In this document: positions 22,888 to 30,347 of the stretch, one piece after another
Position numbering within the stretch: the stretch's first letter is position 1
How the letters are laid out: every line of letters begins with the position of its first letter
Source: an uncultured Ruminococcus sp.
Lineage (GTDB): Bacteria > Bacillota_A > Clostridia > Oscillospirales > Acutalibacteraceae
Reading direction: 5' to 3'
NCBI GenBank assembly: GCA_902798605.1
Contig: CADBXH010000010.1
Span: forward strand, 1 to 30,978
DNA length: 30,978 bases
Program-made: the position numbers and the translations under genes
The notes under the pieces: model-generated
Seen by the model: the letters and a program-made list of their open reading frames with translations, nothing else
What the model was told of the DNA's origin: nothing
The model's database searches: none

Positions 22888-23790
22888 TCAACCTACCGTG
22901 AATTCTACAGTTTTAGAAGTACCACCACCGCTAACAGTGATTGAATGTTCACCCTTCGAGGTGTTTGTACCGACTTTCCATTCCCATGATACAAATCCAT
23001 TGTCGTCCGAAGTCTTTGGGTTTAGTCCATCAGCTTTTGATTCTGTACTGTCATAATACACCTCAATTGAATACTCGGTGTTTGGAGCGCCTTTGATTTT
23101 CACAGTGGCGGTCGCGCCTGCGTCAACATGATCTGTATAGTTTATAAACTCAATAGGCGTCGAGGCTTCCGTTGGTGGTGTTGCAGGCTTTTCGGACGGA
23201 GGTTCCGTCGGCTCGGCTTCAGTAGGAGCTGCAGTTTCTTTTTGCGTAGCCGTAACGGCTGTGACTTCGGTAGCGGCAGTTGTCTCTTTCGATGTGATTT
23301 GATTAGTCGATTCCGGGTTGTCGCCATTCGAGAACATACCGATAACCGCAAAAATAGCATAGACTACCCATGCGGCAATAATGATACCATATTTCAAGCC
23401 CTTGTTTATATTCTGTTTTTTCAAAAGAATAAGAGTTAACGGCAACGGAAAAATAAAAATCCAACCAAGTACCCACAACCATGTCTTCCTTTTTGGCTTA
23501 ACAGGTTGAACAGGCTGAACAGACCGAACAGGCTGACCGGTATGGTTAGCGGGTGAATTATTAGGCACAAATCCGCAGGTCGGACACGCATTTGAATAAT
23601 ACTGTGTGTGACACTTAGGACAAATCCTTGCTTGCTGACCGACCTTTACGCCACAGTGCGGACAGTGAACACCATCGGTAAACTCCGTTCCGCAATTATT
23701 ACACTTATGCTTGAACGAATTAGCGCCGCAGGAAATGCACTGAACTGCACTATCTTCGTTTTCTGTGTTGCAAAAAGAACAAATTTTCAT
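22888..23790 (-). CDS. Zinc-ribbon membrane protein with C-terminal Ig-like domain
   Basis: A 300-residue protein. The N-terminus carries six CxxC pairs (C4-C7, C18-C21, C30-C33, C43-C46, C57-C60, C69-C72), enough for three zinc ribbons. A linker with VQPVQPVKP follows, then two hydrophobic helices (about 103-123 and 133-153), a Thr/Glu/Pro-rich stretch (about 158-215) and a beta-rich, probably extracellular domain (216-300) resembling a bacterial Ig-like fold. The start at 23790 follows a strong GGAGGAAAG site. It heads an operon with a K+ channel four bases downstream. Function unknown; a sensor or channel-associated subunit is plausible. Expression is probably set by the attenuator-like leader. 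Confidence 0.82.
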   Translation of the reverse strand: MKICSFCNTENEDSAVQCISCGANSFKHKCNNCGTEFTDGVHCPHCGVKVGQQARICPKCHTQYYSNACPTCGFVPNNSPANHTGQPVRSVQPVQPVKPKRKTWLWVLGWIFIFPLPLTLILLKKQNINKGLKYGIIIAAWVVYAIFAVIGMFSNGDNPESTNQITSKETTAATEVTAVTATQKETAAPTEAEPTEPPSEKPATPPTEASTPIEFINYTDHVDAGATATVKIKGAPNTEYSIEVYYDSTESKADGLNPKTSDDNGFVSWEWKVGTNTSKGEHSITVSGGGTSKTVEFTVG

Positions 23791-23809
23791 ACTTTCCTCC
23801 TCAAAAATG

Positions 23810-23843
23810 AAAAAGTGTGTAACTCCGATCCGAAGCTACACAC
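23810..23843 (-). terminator. Intrinsic terminator inside the leader, before the ribosome site
   Basis: In minus-strand RNA, GUGUGUAGCUUCG (23843-23831) pairs with CGGAGUUACACAC (23827-23815) around a 3-base loop: 13 pairs, two of them G-U, then five U (23814-23810). On the plus strand the same two positions would be A-C mismatches, so the stem is complete only as minus-strand RNA. The U run ends nine bases before the ribosome site, as in transcription attenuators. Confidence 0.78.
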
Positions 23844-23866
23844 CGAAAAACGCATAACTCCGATTG

Positions 23867-23977
23867 TTGCTACACAAACTTATGGCATTCTCTGGGAATA
23901 CGCAAGTGGAGAATGCGCTTTTACCGAAGTAAAAACGCTATTCCCATAGAAGCCATAATATTAAGTTCGTGTAGCAC
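23867..23977 (-). ncRNA. Structured leader RNA, candidate riboswitch aptamer of unknown class
   Basis: The RNA starts close to 23976. Its first helix pairs GCUACACGAAC (23975-23965) with GUUUGUGUAGC (23879-23869). It stacks on UUAUGGC/GCCAUAA (23958-23952, 23886-23880), UUCU/AGAA, and UGGGAAUA/UAUUCCCA (23946-23939, 23900-23893). The tip is GCGUUUUUAC, a UUCG loop and GUAAAAGCGC (23938-23915). An unpaired AUUCUC (23914-23909 reversed) can reach GAGAAU (23892-23887), a possible pseudoknot or switch. G-U pairs complete two of the helices only on this strand. I see no known riboswitch signature, and no T-box sequence. Confidence 0.6.
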
Positions 23978-23981
23978 TTTT

Positions 23982-24010
23982 ATAATATCACAAAAATACC
24001 CATTTTTCAA
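23982..24010 (-). promoter_or_regulatory. Promoter of the zinc-ribbon/K+ channel operon
   Basis: On the minus strand: TTGAAA (24010-24005), 17 bases, TATTAT (23987-23982) preceded by TGA. Transcription should start about 23975, exactly where the structured leader begins, giving an untranslated leader of about 185 bases. Confidence 0.75.
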
Positions 24011-24075
24011 TCCTCCAAACATCAAATTTACTCTTTTTTATGTTGATATATTTAAGTAAACCGATAGGATGAAGT

Positions 24076-24152
24076 GGCGACCCTCACGGTCGCCGTTTTT
24101 TTAAGATATCCATATAATACGTAAGGGTCGGTTTTGACCGACCCCTACGAAT
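24076..24152. repeat. Terminator-like hairpin and TGTAGGGG-family repeat arm
   Basis: GGCGACC/GGTCGCC (24076-24094) followed by seven T is a plus-strand terminator shape with no plus-strand gene before it. Next to it CGTAAGGGTCGG and CCGACCCCTACG form a hairpin (24120-24152) whose flank matches the repeat ends at 3527-3607 and 695-719. It lies just after the PHP gene end and may terminate it. Confidence 0.6.
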
Positions 24153-24162
24153 TATTGTTTTC

Positions 24163-24945
24163 TTATACTCTTCTAAATTTCAAATTTGAATAGTCCATTA
24201 ACGGCAGTTCCATCGCGTTAAGGTTGAGTGCGCATTTGTAAAACGCTTCGTCGTCAAGCAAGGCGTTGGGAGTGTGGGCGTCGTAGCCTATAACCACGCT
24301 GTTGCCGATCTCAGAGGCTAATTTCCAAAACTCCGGTTTTGGGTAGCCTTTTTTGTTTGTGATACCCAAAAGATTGTACTCAAGCGGGATGTGCATATCT
24401 CTTGCGCAAACACAGAGCTGCGCCATTTTTTCGCGGTAATATCCAGGGTCGCCCTCGTAGTAGAGGATATCGGGGTGGGCTATATAGGTAAAAACGCCCG
24501 TGTATATTCCTTCGCAGACCTGTTCAACATACCGCTCCAAAAGCGTTTCGTCGAGGTTTTTGCGCGGCGCGTAAAACGAATCCTTGTCGTACTCGTTGCC
24601 GACAAAGTGCTGACCCAAGATCATATAGTCGAGCTTGTAGGGCTTTACGAACTCCATAAACTTTTTGAATGTTTTGGGGTAGTACTCCGTTTCGAGCCCG
24701 AGCAGGAGCTCGATATCGTCCTTGTATTCCTTTTTTAAAGCCCTTATGCTGTTAACGTATCCCTCGAATTCCTCGGGACGCATCCTGAAATTGCTGTAAT
24801 AATCGGTGCCGGGGAAGAACTGCGGACAGTGGTCTGAAAAGCCCAGAGTTTTTATTCCGGCTTTTATCGCCGCCTCAACATATTCTCTGTCCTCGCCCTG
24901 CGCGTGATTGCAGCGTTTGGTGTGGGTGTGTAGATTGTACCTCAT
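24163..24945 (-). CDS. PHP-domain phosphatase, histidinol-phosphatase-like
   Basis: A 260-residue PHP superfamily protein. The metal-binding motifs are in order: HTHT (His6, His8), FSDHC (His39), GLETEYYP, GQHF, AHPD and a final GYDAH, so the trinuclear metal site appears complete. The closest known role is HisK/HisJ-type histidinol-phosphate phosphatase, but there is no his gene nearby and related PHP proteins act on other phosphoesters, so the substrate is open. The start at 24945 follows AGAGG. It is monocistronic with its own promoter. Confidence 0.85.
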   Translation of the reverse strand: MRYNLHTHTKRCNHAQGEDREYVEAAIKAGIKTLGFSDHCPQFFPGTDYYSNFRMRPEEFEGYVNSIRALKKEYKDDIELLLGLETEYYPKTFKKFMEFVKPYKLDYMILGQHFVGNEYDKDSFYAPRKNLDETLLERYVEQVCEGIYTGVFTYIAHPDILYYEGDPGYYREKMAQLCVCARDMHIPLEYNLLGITNKKGYPKPEFWKLASEIGNSVVIGYDAHTPNALLDDEAFYKCALNLNAMELPLMDYSNLKFRRV

Positions 24946-24989
24946 TTTTATTTCCTCTAAAGAATTATAGTATTTTTCTTTACATATTG

Positions 24990-25018
24990 ATTATATATCA
25001 AAATGACGGAGTTTTCAA
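24990..25018 (-). promoter_or_regulatory. Promoter of the PHP phosphatase gene
   Basis: On the minus strand: TTGAAA (25018-25013), 17 bases, TATAAT (24995-24990). A second TATAAT-like box lies closer to the gene but lacks a -35. Confidence 0.7.
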
Positions 25019-25033
25019 CAACAAAAGGGTGTA

Positions 25034-25150
25034 ATTTTGTTACAAAATCCGCTGTTATTTCTTCTATATAATTATAAGGTTACAATTTCGCAAACATACT
25101 ATATATTGTGTTTGGAAGTGTTGACATAACCATAACTTGTGTGGTATAGT
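25034..25150 (+). promoter_or_regulatory. pfl operon promoter and upstream palindrome
   Basis: TTGACA (25121-25126), 18 bases, TATAGT (25145-25150) preceded by TGG. Upstream, ATTTTGT-T-ACAAAAT (25034-25048) is a perfect 7+1+7 palindrome between the divergent PHP and pfl promoters, a possible site for a redox or fermentation regulator; it does not clearly match the Rex consensus. Confidence 0.65.
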
Positions 25151-25205
25151 TTTGGGGTACGGTTGGATACGACCGATTATTTTTGACTGATCCGGAGGTT
25201 GTTTT

Positions 25206-25946
25206 ATGGTGTACGGCAGGATCCATTCCACCGAGAGCTTCGGCTCCGTAGACGGTCCGGGAGTAAGGTTTTTGATTTTTACACAGGGCTGCAATATGCG
25301 CTGCAAATTCTGCCATAACGCGGATACCTGGAACAAAAACTCGGGCGAGCAAAAGACTGCCGACGAGCTTATCAAGACGGCGCTCAGGTACAAAGCGTAC
25401 TGGGGCGACAAGGGCGGCATCACCGTCAGCGGCGGCGAGCCGCTGCTGCAGATCGACTTTTTGCTCGAGCTCTTTGCAAAGGCAAAGGAGAACGGCGTCA
25501 ACACCTGCATCGACACCGCGGGTCAGCCGTTCACAAGGCAGGAGCCGTATTTTTCAAAGTTCAAAAAGCTCTGTGACCTGACGGATTTGTTCATCTGCGA
25601 CATCAAGCACATCGACCCCGAACAGCACAAAGCGCTGACAGGCGTCAAAAACGATAATATTCTTGATATGCTCCGGTTCTTGTCGGACATCGGCAAGCCG
25701 GTATGGATACGTCAGGTGCTCGTGCCGGGCATTACCGACAAGGATGAATCATTAGTCAAGACAAGGGAGTTTATCGACACACTCAAAAATGTTGAAAAGG
25801 TCGAGGTTTTGCCCTACCATACGATGGGCGCGTACAAGTGGAAGGAACTCGGAATGGATTATCCGCTTGAGGGAGTTGAACCTCCGACTGATGAAGGTAT
25901 AGAAAAGGCAAAGGAAATTTTGACAGGAAACGCAGAAGGAGAATGA
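25206..25946 (+). CDS. pflA: Pyruvate formate-lyase activating enzyme
   Basis: A 246-residue radical SAM enzyme that makes the glycyl radical on PflB using S-adenosylmethionine and a reduced 4Fe-4S cluster. The cluster motif is Cys29-x3-Cys33-x2-Cys36 (CNMRCKFCHN); the SAM-binding GGE is in VSGGEPLLQ; the conserved VDGPGVR segment lies at 15-21. Length is normal. The start at 25206 follows GGAGG. The order is unusual: the activase gene comes first and its TGA is two bases before the pflB start, so translation is coupled. The operon has its own consensus promoter. Confidence 0.95.
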   Translation: MVYGRIHSTESFGSVDGPGVRFLIFTQGCNMRCKFCHNADTWNKNSGEQKTADELIKTALRYKAYWGDKGGITVSGGEPLLQIDFLLELFAKAKENGVNTCIDTAGQPFTRQEPYFSKFKKLCDLTDLFICDIKHIDPEQHKALTGVKNDNILDMLRFLSDIGKPVWIRQVLVPGITDKDESLVKTREFIDTLKNVEKVEVLPYHTMGAYKWKELGMDYPLEGVEPPTDEGIEKAKEILTGNAEGE

Positions 25947-25948
25947 AA

Positions 25949-28195
25949 ATGAAAGCGTGGAGAGGTTTTAAAGGCAGAAAATGGCAGGAGGACGTCAACG
26001 TCCGCGATTTTATTCAGAACAACTACACTCCGTAGTACGACGGCGACGAGAGCTTTCTTGAAGCTCCTACAGAGGCTACCGAAAAGCTCTGGGACAAAGT
26101 CCAGGCTCTTCAAAAGGAAGAGAGGGCAAAGGGCGGCGTGCTTGAGTGCGAGACCGAGGTTGTGTCAACGCTGACCTCATACGGCCCCGGATATATCGAC
26201 GAGGAACTCAAGGACCTTGAAAAAATCGTCGGACTCCAGACAGACAAGCCGCTAAAGCGCGCGTTTATGCCCTACGGCGGCATCAAAATGGCGGCTCAGG
26301 CAGCGTCTACCTACGGCTACAACGTAAACGAGAATTTAGTCGACATCTTTACAAACTACCACAAGACCCACAACCAGGCGGTGTTTGACGTTTACACCCC
26401 CGAGATGAAAAAGGTTCGCCACAACCACATCATCACAGGACTGCCCGACACCTACGGCAGAGGCAGGATAGTGGGCGACTACAGGCGCGTTGCACTTTAC
26501 GGCCTCGACTACCTAATCAAGCGCAAGGAAAAAGATCTCCGCTACTGCGGCGACAGAAATATGAGCGAGGAGCACATCAGGCTAAGGGAAGAGATCGCCG
26601 AGCAGATCCGCGCGCTCCACGGAATGAAAGAGATGGCGAAGATCTACGGCTACGATATTTCGCGCCCCGCAGAAACCGCTCAGGAGGCGGTTCAGTGGCT
26701 GTACTTCGGCTATCTCGCCGCAATCAAGACCCAAAACGGTGCGGCGATGAGCGTCGGACGTATCTCGACCTTCCTCGATATTTACATCAAGCGCGACCTT
26801 GATGAGGGAACCCTGACAGAGAGCGAGGCGCAGGAGCTTATCGACCACCTTGTTCTTAAATTCCGCCTTGTAAAATTCGCGCGTATCCCGTCCTACAACG
26901 AGCTGTTCTCGGGCGACCCCGTGTGGGTAACTCTCGAGATGGCGGGAGTAGGTATGGACGGCAGACATATGGTCACCAAAAACGACTTCCGTTTTCTGCA
27001 TACGCTCGAGAATATGGGGCCCGCGCCCGAGCCTAACCTTACGGTGCTCTGGTCGTCAAGGCTTCCCGAAAACTTCAAGAAATACGCGTCAAAGATCTCG
27101 GTCAACACCTCGTCTATCCAGTACGAGAACGACTGCGTGATGCGTCCGGTCTGGGGCGACGATTACAGCATTTGCTGCTGCGTTTCCGCTACTCAGACGG
27201 GTAAGGAGATACAGTTCTTCGGCGCGAGAGCCAACCTCGCAAAGTGCCTCAACTACGCCATAAACGGCGGCATTGACTTCAAGACGAGGGAGCAGGTCGG
27301 CCCCGAAATCAGACCTATCACAAGCGAGTATCTCGATTTTGTCGAGGTTATGCACAACTTTAATATTATGTTTAGCTGGCTTGTTGAGCTCTACGTCAAC
27401 ACGCTCAACCTCATCCATTATATGCACGACAAATACTACTACGAGGCTGCCGAAATGGCGCTTATCGACACCTACACCCGCCGCACCTTTGCAACGGGTA
27501 TCGCGGGATTCTCGCACGTTGTCGATTCGATCAGCGCGATCAAGTACGCAAATGTCAAGACTATCCGCGACGAGGACGGTTTTGTTGTCGATTACGAGGT
27601 TGAGGGCGACTTCCCGCGCTACGGCAATGACGACGAGGACGCTGACGAGATCGCGATCTGGCTGTTAAAGGCGTTTATGAAGAAGGTCAGGGAGCACCAC
27701 ACCTACCGCAACTCCGAGCCCACGACCTCGATTTTGACGATCACCTCAAACGTTGTTTACGGCAAGGCCACAGGCGCAACACCCGACGGCAGAAAGGCGT
27801 ACGCACCTTTCGCGCCGGGCGCGAACCCCGCCTACGGAGCGGAGAAAAACGGACTCCTCGCCTCGCTCAACTCAGTCGCAAAGCTGCCGTATGAGTTCGC
27901 TCTTGACGGAATCTCAAATACACAGACCATCAGCCCCGACGCTCTCGGCCACGATGACGCCGAGAGGATCGACAACCTCTGGCATATCCTCGACGGCTAC
28001 TTTGACAAGGGCGCGCATCACCTCAATGTCAACGTGTTCGGCGTTGAAAAGCTCAAGGATTGTATGGAGCACCCCGAAAAACCCGAGTACGCGAACTTTA
28101 CTATCCGTGTGTCGGGCTACGCGGTCAAGTTCATTGACCTCACCCGCGAGCAGCAGCTTGACGTTATCGCAAGAACCGAGCACAAGGTATTATAA
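25949..28195 (+). CDS. pflB: Pyruvate formate-lyase, interrupted by an in-frame TAG at codon 29
   Basis: This gene encodes formate C-acetyltransferase (pyruvate + CoA to acetyl-CoA + formate). The start at 25949 has an AAGGAG site and encodes the canonical N-terminus [12 protein letters not shown]...FIQNNYTP. Codon 29 is TAG (26033-26035), then the family sequence resumes in frame with [15 protein letters not shown] and continues to the end (748 codons including TAG, normal length). The catalytic cysteines are present ([10 protein letters not shown], 27173-27181) and so is the radical glycine in RVSGYAVKF (28115-28117). The TAG looks like a tandem duplication of GTA (CCGTACGAC to CCGTAGTACGAC). 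It is either a real null mutation, a sequence error, or a suppressed stop. The GTG at 26138 has no good ribosome site and would remove 63 family residues. Confidence 0.9.
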
Positions 28196-28203
28196 TACAG
28201 ATT

Positions 28204-28228
28204 CAGGCAGGCTTTTGCAGCCTGCCTG
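28204..28228 (+). terminator. Hairpin after pflB
   Basis: CAGGCAGGC (28204-28212) pairs perfectly with GCCTGCCTG (28220-28228). The tail is only TT-G-CC-TGTT, so termination is probably partial and the YjbR gene may be read through. Confidence 0.6.
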
Positions 28229-28263
28229 TTGCCTGTTATACTTAGTATTATTTGGAGATAAAA

Positions 28264-28641
28264 ATGAACAGATATGAGCTTGAAAAATTCATACTCGAAG
28301 CCTACGGCGTAAAGCCCGATTACCCGTGGGAGAATATTCCCAACGGAGCGGTTTTCAGGCACCAAAGCAACAACAAGTGGTTCGCTCTTATAATGGACGT
28401 TCGCAAATCGCGCCTCGGGCTCAGCGGCGAGGAAGAGATCGGCGTTGTCAATCTAAAATGCGACCCGGTCCTTATCGGCACGGTGAGACAGGAAAAGGGG
28501 ATTTTTCCCGCGTATCATATGAACAAGGAGCACTGGATCTCAATTGCGCTCGACGGCAGCGCCGATGACGAAAGAATAAAAGCCCTCGTCGACCTCAGCT
28601 TTGACCTGACCGACGTTAAGGTAAAAAAGAAGAAAAACTAA
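28264..28641 (+). CDS. MmcQ/YjbR family protein
   Basis: A 125-residue protein of the MmcQ/YjbR family (CyaY-like fold, often called a DNA-binding protein; the true role is unknown). Typical features are the N-terminal helix RYELEKFILEAYGVKPDYPW, the beta-hairpin VFRHQSNNKWFALIM, and the conserved GIFPAYHMNKEHWISI near residue 80. The start ATG at 28264 follows GGAG; the TTG at 28252 would place the ribosome site inside the coding region. It lies 68 bases after pflB with a weak hairpin between, so it may be a distal gene of that operon. Confidence 0.88.
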   Translation: MNRYELEKFILEAYGVKPDYPWENIPNGAVFRHQSNNKWFALIMDVRKSRLGLSGEEEIGVVNLKCDPVLIGTVRQEKGIFPAYHMNKEHWISIALDGSADDERIKALVDLSFDLTDVKVKKKKN

Positions 28642-28665
28642 ATCCATACGGTGGGGATTAAATTA

Positions 28666-28694
28666 TTGACAAACCATTTTTTATTTGATATAAT
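28666..28694 (+). promoter_or_regulatory. Consensus promoter of the tRNA-Leu region
   Basis: TTGACA (28666-28671), 17 bases, TATAAT (28689-28694): fully consensus, as expected for stable RNA genes. The first RNA-like element downstream is the broken tRNA-Leu at 28763; the intact tRNA follows at 28972. Confidence 0.85.
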
Positions 28695-28762
28695 AACGCT
28701 TGTGGATCAAGCGATAGCTCCGCCTCGGCAACTCTCAGCCGTGTAAAAATATGAGAGAATAC

Positions 28763-28914
28763 GCAGGTATGGCGGAATTGGTCGCGTTGCGAGCGCTGCC
28801 GGCGGCAGATGAAGCGAGCAAAAGCGAGGTTTGAAACAAGGAGTACAAGGAAGTGCTTTAGCACGACGCGGTACGACTGTATTTCAAGCGGGACACACCG
28901 CGCATGGTTCAGGT
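28763..28914 (+). pseudogene. Partial tRNA-Leu interrupted by a structured 117-base segment
   Basis: TATGGCGGAATTGG (28768-28781) equals positions 28976-28989 of the intact tRNA-Leu, and CGCGCATGGTTCAGGT (28899-28914) equals its D-stem/anticodon half at 28994-29009. In the intact gene only CAGA separates these blocks; here 117 bases do. After the anticodon loop similarity ends and there is no 3' half. The inserted bases contain nested complements: TTGAAA/TTTCAA (28831-28836, 28882-28887), GTAC/GTAC, and GTGC-TTTA-GCAC (28853-28864), plus CTGCC-GGC-GGCAG. It cannot make a normal tRNA. Confidence 0.6.
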
Positions 28915-28971
28915 TACACCACGTCGGTGAACTTGCAAAATCACGTTTTTTACTTGCAAAAAATTAAATAT

Positions 28972-29058
28972 GCGGATATGGCGGAATTGGCAGACGCGCA
29001 TGGTTCAGGTCCATGTGAAAGCAATTTCATGCAGGTTCAAGTCCTGTTATCCGCACCA
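28972..29058 (+). tRNA. tRNA-Leu (anticodon CAG)
   Basis: An 87-base tRNA with encoded CCA. The acceptor arms GCGGATA (28972-28978) and TATCCGC (29048-29054) pair fully; the anticodon arm is CATGG-TTCAGGT-CCATG with anticodon CAG, reading CUG. A long class II variable arm (TGAAA-GCAA-TTTCA) and T arm (CAGG-TTCAAGT-CCTG) are present. The discriminator is A. An intrinsic terminator follows at once. Confidence 0.96.
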
Positions 29059-29087
29059 AAAAAAGCCCGACTTTATCGGGCTTTTTG
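29059..29087 (+). terminator. tRNA-Leu terminator
   Basis: AAGCCCGA and TCGGGCTT form an 8-bp stem followed by T residues to 29086, directly after the CCA end. Confidence 0.88.
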
Positions 29088-29109
29088 CTGTTTTAGGATA
29101 CAAAAAATG

Positions 29110-29224
29110 TTGGCAGACGCGTAAGGTATGCTCGTGAATGTGTTGGCTGTTTTCAACAAATTCAGAGTGTTAGATTTGGTCGCTATTACTAAATCTTTAG
29201 TTGATAACCTTACGCGTCTGCCAA
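29110..29224. repeat. Perfect 18-bp inverted repeat carrying tRNA-Leu D-arm sequence
   Basis: TTGGCAGACGCGTAAGGT (29110-29127) and its exact complement (29207-29224) flank 79 bases that contain smaller hairpins (TGTTG/CAACA; AGATTT/AAATCT). The first 12 bases of each arm equal the D-arm of tRNA-Leu (28987-28998); on the minus strand the right arm extends the match to GAATTGGCAGACGCG. No coding potential. Confidence 0.8.
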
Positions 29225-29255
29225 TTCATTTTAGCGCACTGATTATGCAGTTTGA

Positions 29256-30347
29256 TTATTCCTTGAACTTTATCCTTCGTTTCATAGCAAGAGGATATTT
29301 ATTATTGATCACTTGAAGATCGGCTAATTCATTTCCGTCGTCGCCGAATATCGTCATATGCTCTGTGAAGGCGGCGTTCAGGTTGATCTGGATCCTCAGC
29401 CCTTCTCCGTCCTCGAAGATAATGATTTTGTCAACCAACTGCCGGAGATTGGTGTTGCTGATTTGACCTTCCTTTACGATTTCCTCAATCAAATCGACTG
29501 TCTGCTTCATCTCTGCCTTGCGTTTTTTGATGGTTTCACTGTAGTTTTGAATATCATACAGCTCGCCGGAGATTTTCTTGATGTCAGTTTCACACGCTTT
29601 GAGCATTTCATCGTAAATCTCGGCGTGCTCCTTGTCACGGATACGTTCGAGCAGGATCTCCTTCTGGTCGGATTTGCGCTGTTCAAGGTCGGCGTTGAGC
29701 TGTTTGATTTTGCCGGTGACAGTGCTTTTCTGTTTCAGCCATCGGCGCACGTCGTTATCAATATTCTTGTAATTTTCCATTGCCTGTTCACGGATATTCA
29801 GAATTTCATTGTAGACAAGCTCGTCAATTTCGCTCTCGTTTATTCTGTGTGCGGAGCAGTTCTCCTTGCCGTAGCGGTGGTAGCCGTTGCAGGCGTACTC
29901 GATTCTCAACGGTTTATCGCGCCATTTGCGCTTGATTGCTACGAAGGTCGATCCGCAGTCGCCGCATTCAAGCAGTCCTGAATACCTATGACAGGGCTGC
30001 CCTGCACTTGCTCTGACGTTGCCTTTTTTCTTCTGCTCGATCATCTTTTGGACTAATTCAAACTTCTCCTTTGAGATGATCGGCGTTACAAAGTTTTCGT
30101 GAACATACTGTTCTTCTTTGGGAACGTCCTTGCGGATGTGGGTGATTTTGTTGTTGTAGGTCTTGTGGCAGGTCAGCGTTCCGATATAGAATTCGTTTTG
30201 CAGGATCCGCTTTACTCCTGTGTTATCCCACAGATATTTCAAGCCGATTTTCGGCTTGTTGTACCCGAGACTCTTGCCAAGCAGCTGTTTTTGATAGTAG
30301 GCAGGCGACTTGATTCCTTCCTCATTAAAGATACGGGGCTGTCGCAC
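29256..30347 (-). pseudogene. Large serine recombinase, C-terminal part only
   Basis: A 363-residue open frame with the C-terminal two-thirds of a large serine recombinase of mobile elements. The Recombinase domain begins abruptly at IFNEEGIKSPAYYQ, continues through WDNTGVKRILQNEFYIGTL, then the zinc ribbon (ECGDCGSTF...YACNGYHRYGKENC) and a long coiled coil (about residues 195-300). The N-terminal resolvase domain with the catalytic serine, about 200 residues, is missing; upstream codons run into a stop. The first five residues are encoded by an IS-end-like sequence at 30335-30354, so true homology starts near 30334. A short remnant of what may be its N-terminus is at 30616-30666. It cannot be an active recombinase by itself. 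Confidence 0.85.

Noticed and set aside
23790..24010. T-box, TPP, SAM, cobalamin or c-di-GMP riboswitch in the leader
   Set aside because: None of the conserved signatures I know (for example TGGNACC of T-boxes) is present by eye; a covariance-model search is needed to be certain.
26033..26035. Genome-wide reassignment of TAG as a sense codon
   Set aside because: The lipoprotein gene at 2060-3379 ends in TAG at the expected protein end, so TAG acts as a stop here; at most the pflB case is local.
26138..28195. pflB starting at the GTG at 26138
   Set aside because: No good ribosome site, and conserved PflB sequence continues upstream through 26036 and, beyond the TAG, to a properly placed ATG at 25949.
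28831..29124. A 97-codon frame running through tRNA-Leu
   Set aside because: It contains the well-known spurious translation of tRNA-Leu (MAELADAHGSG...) and the terminator; not a gene.
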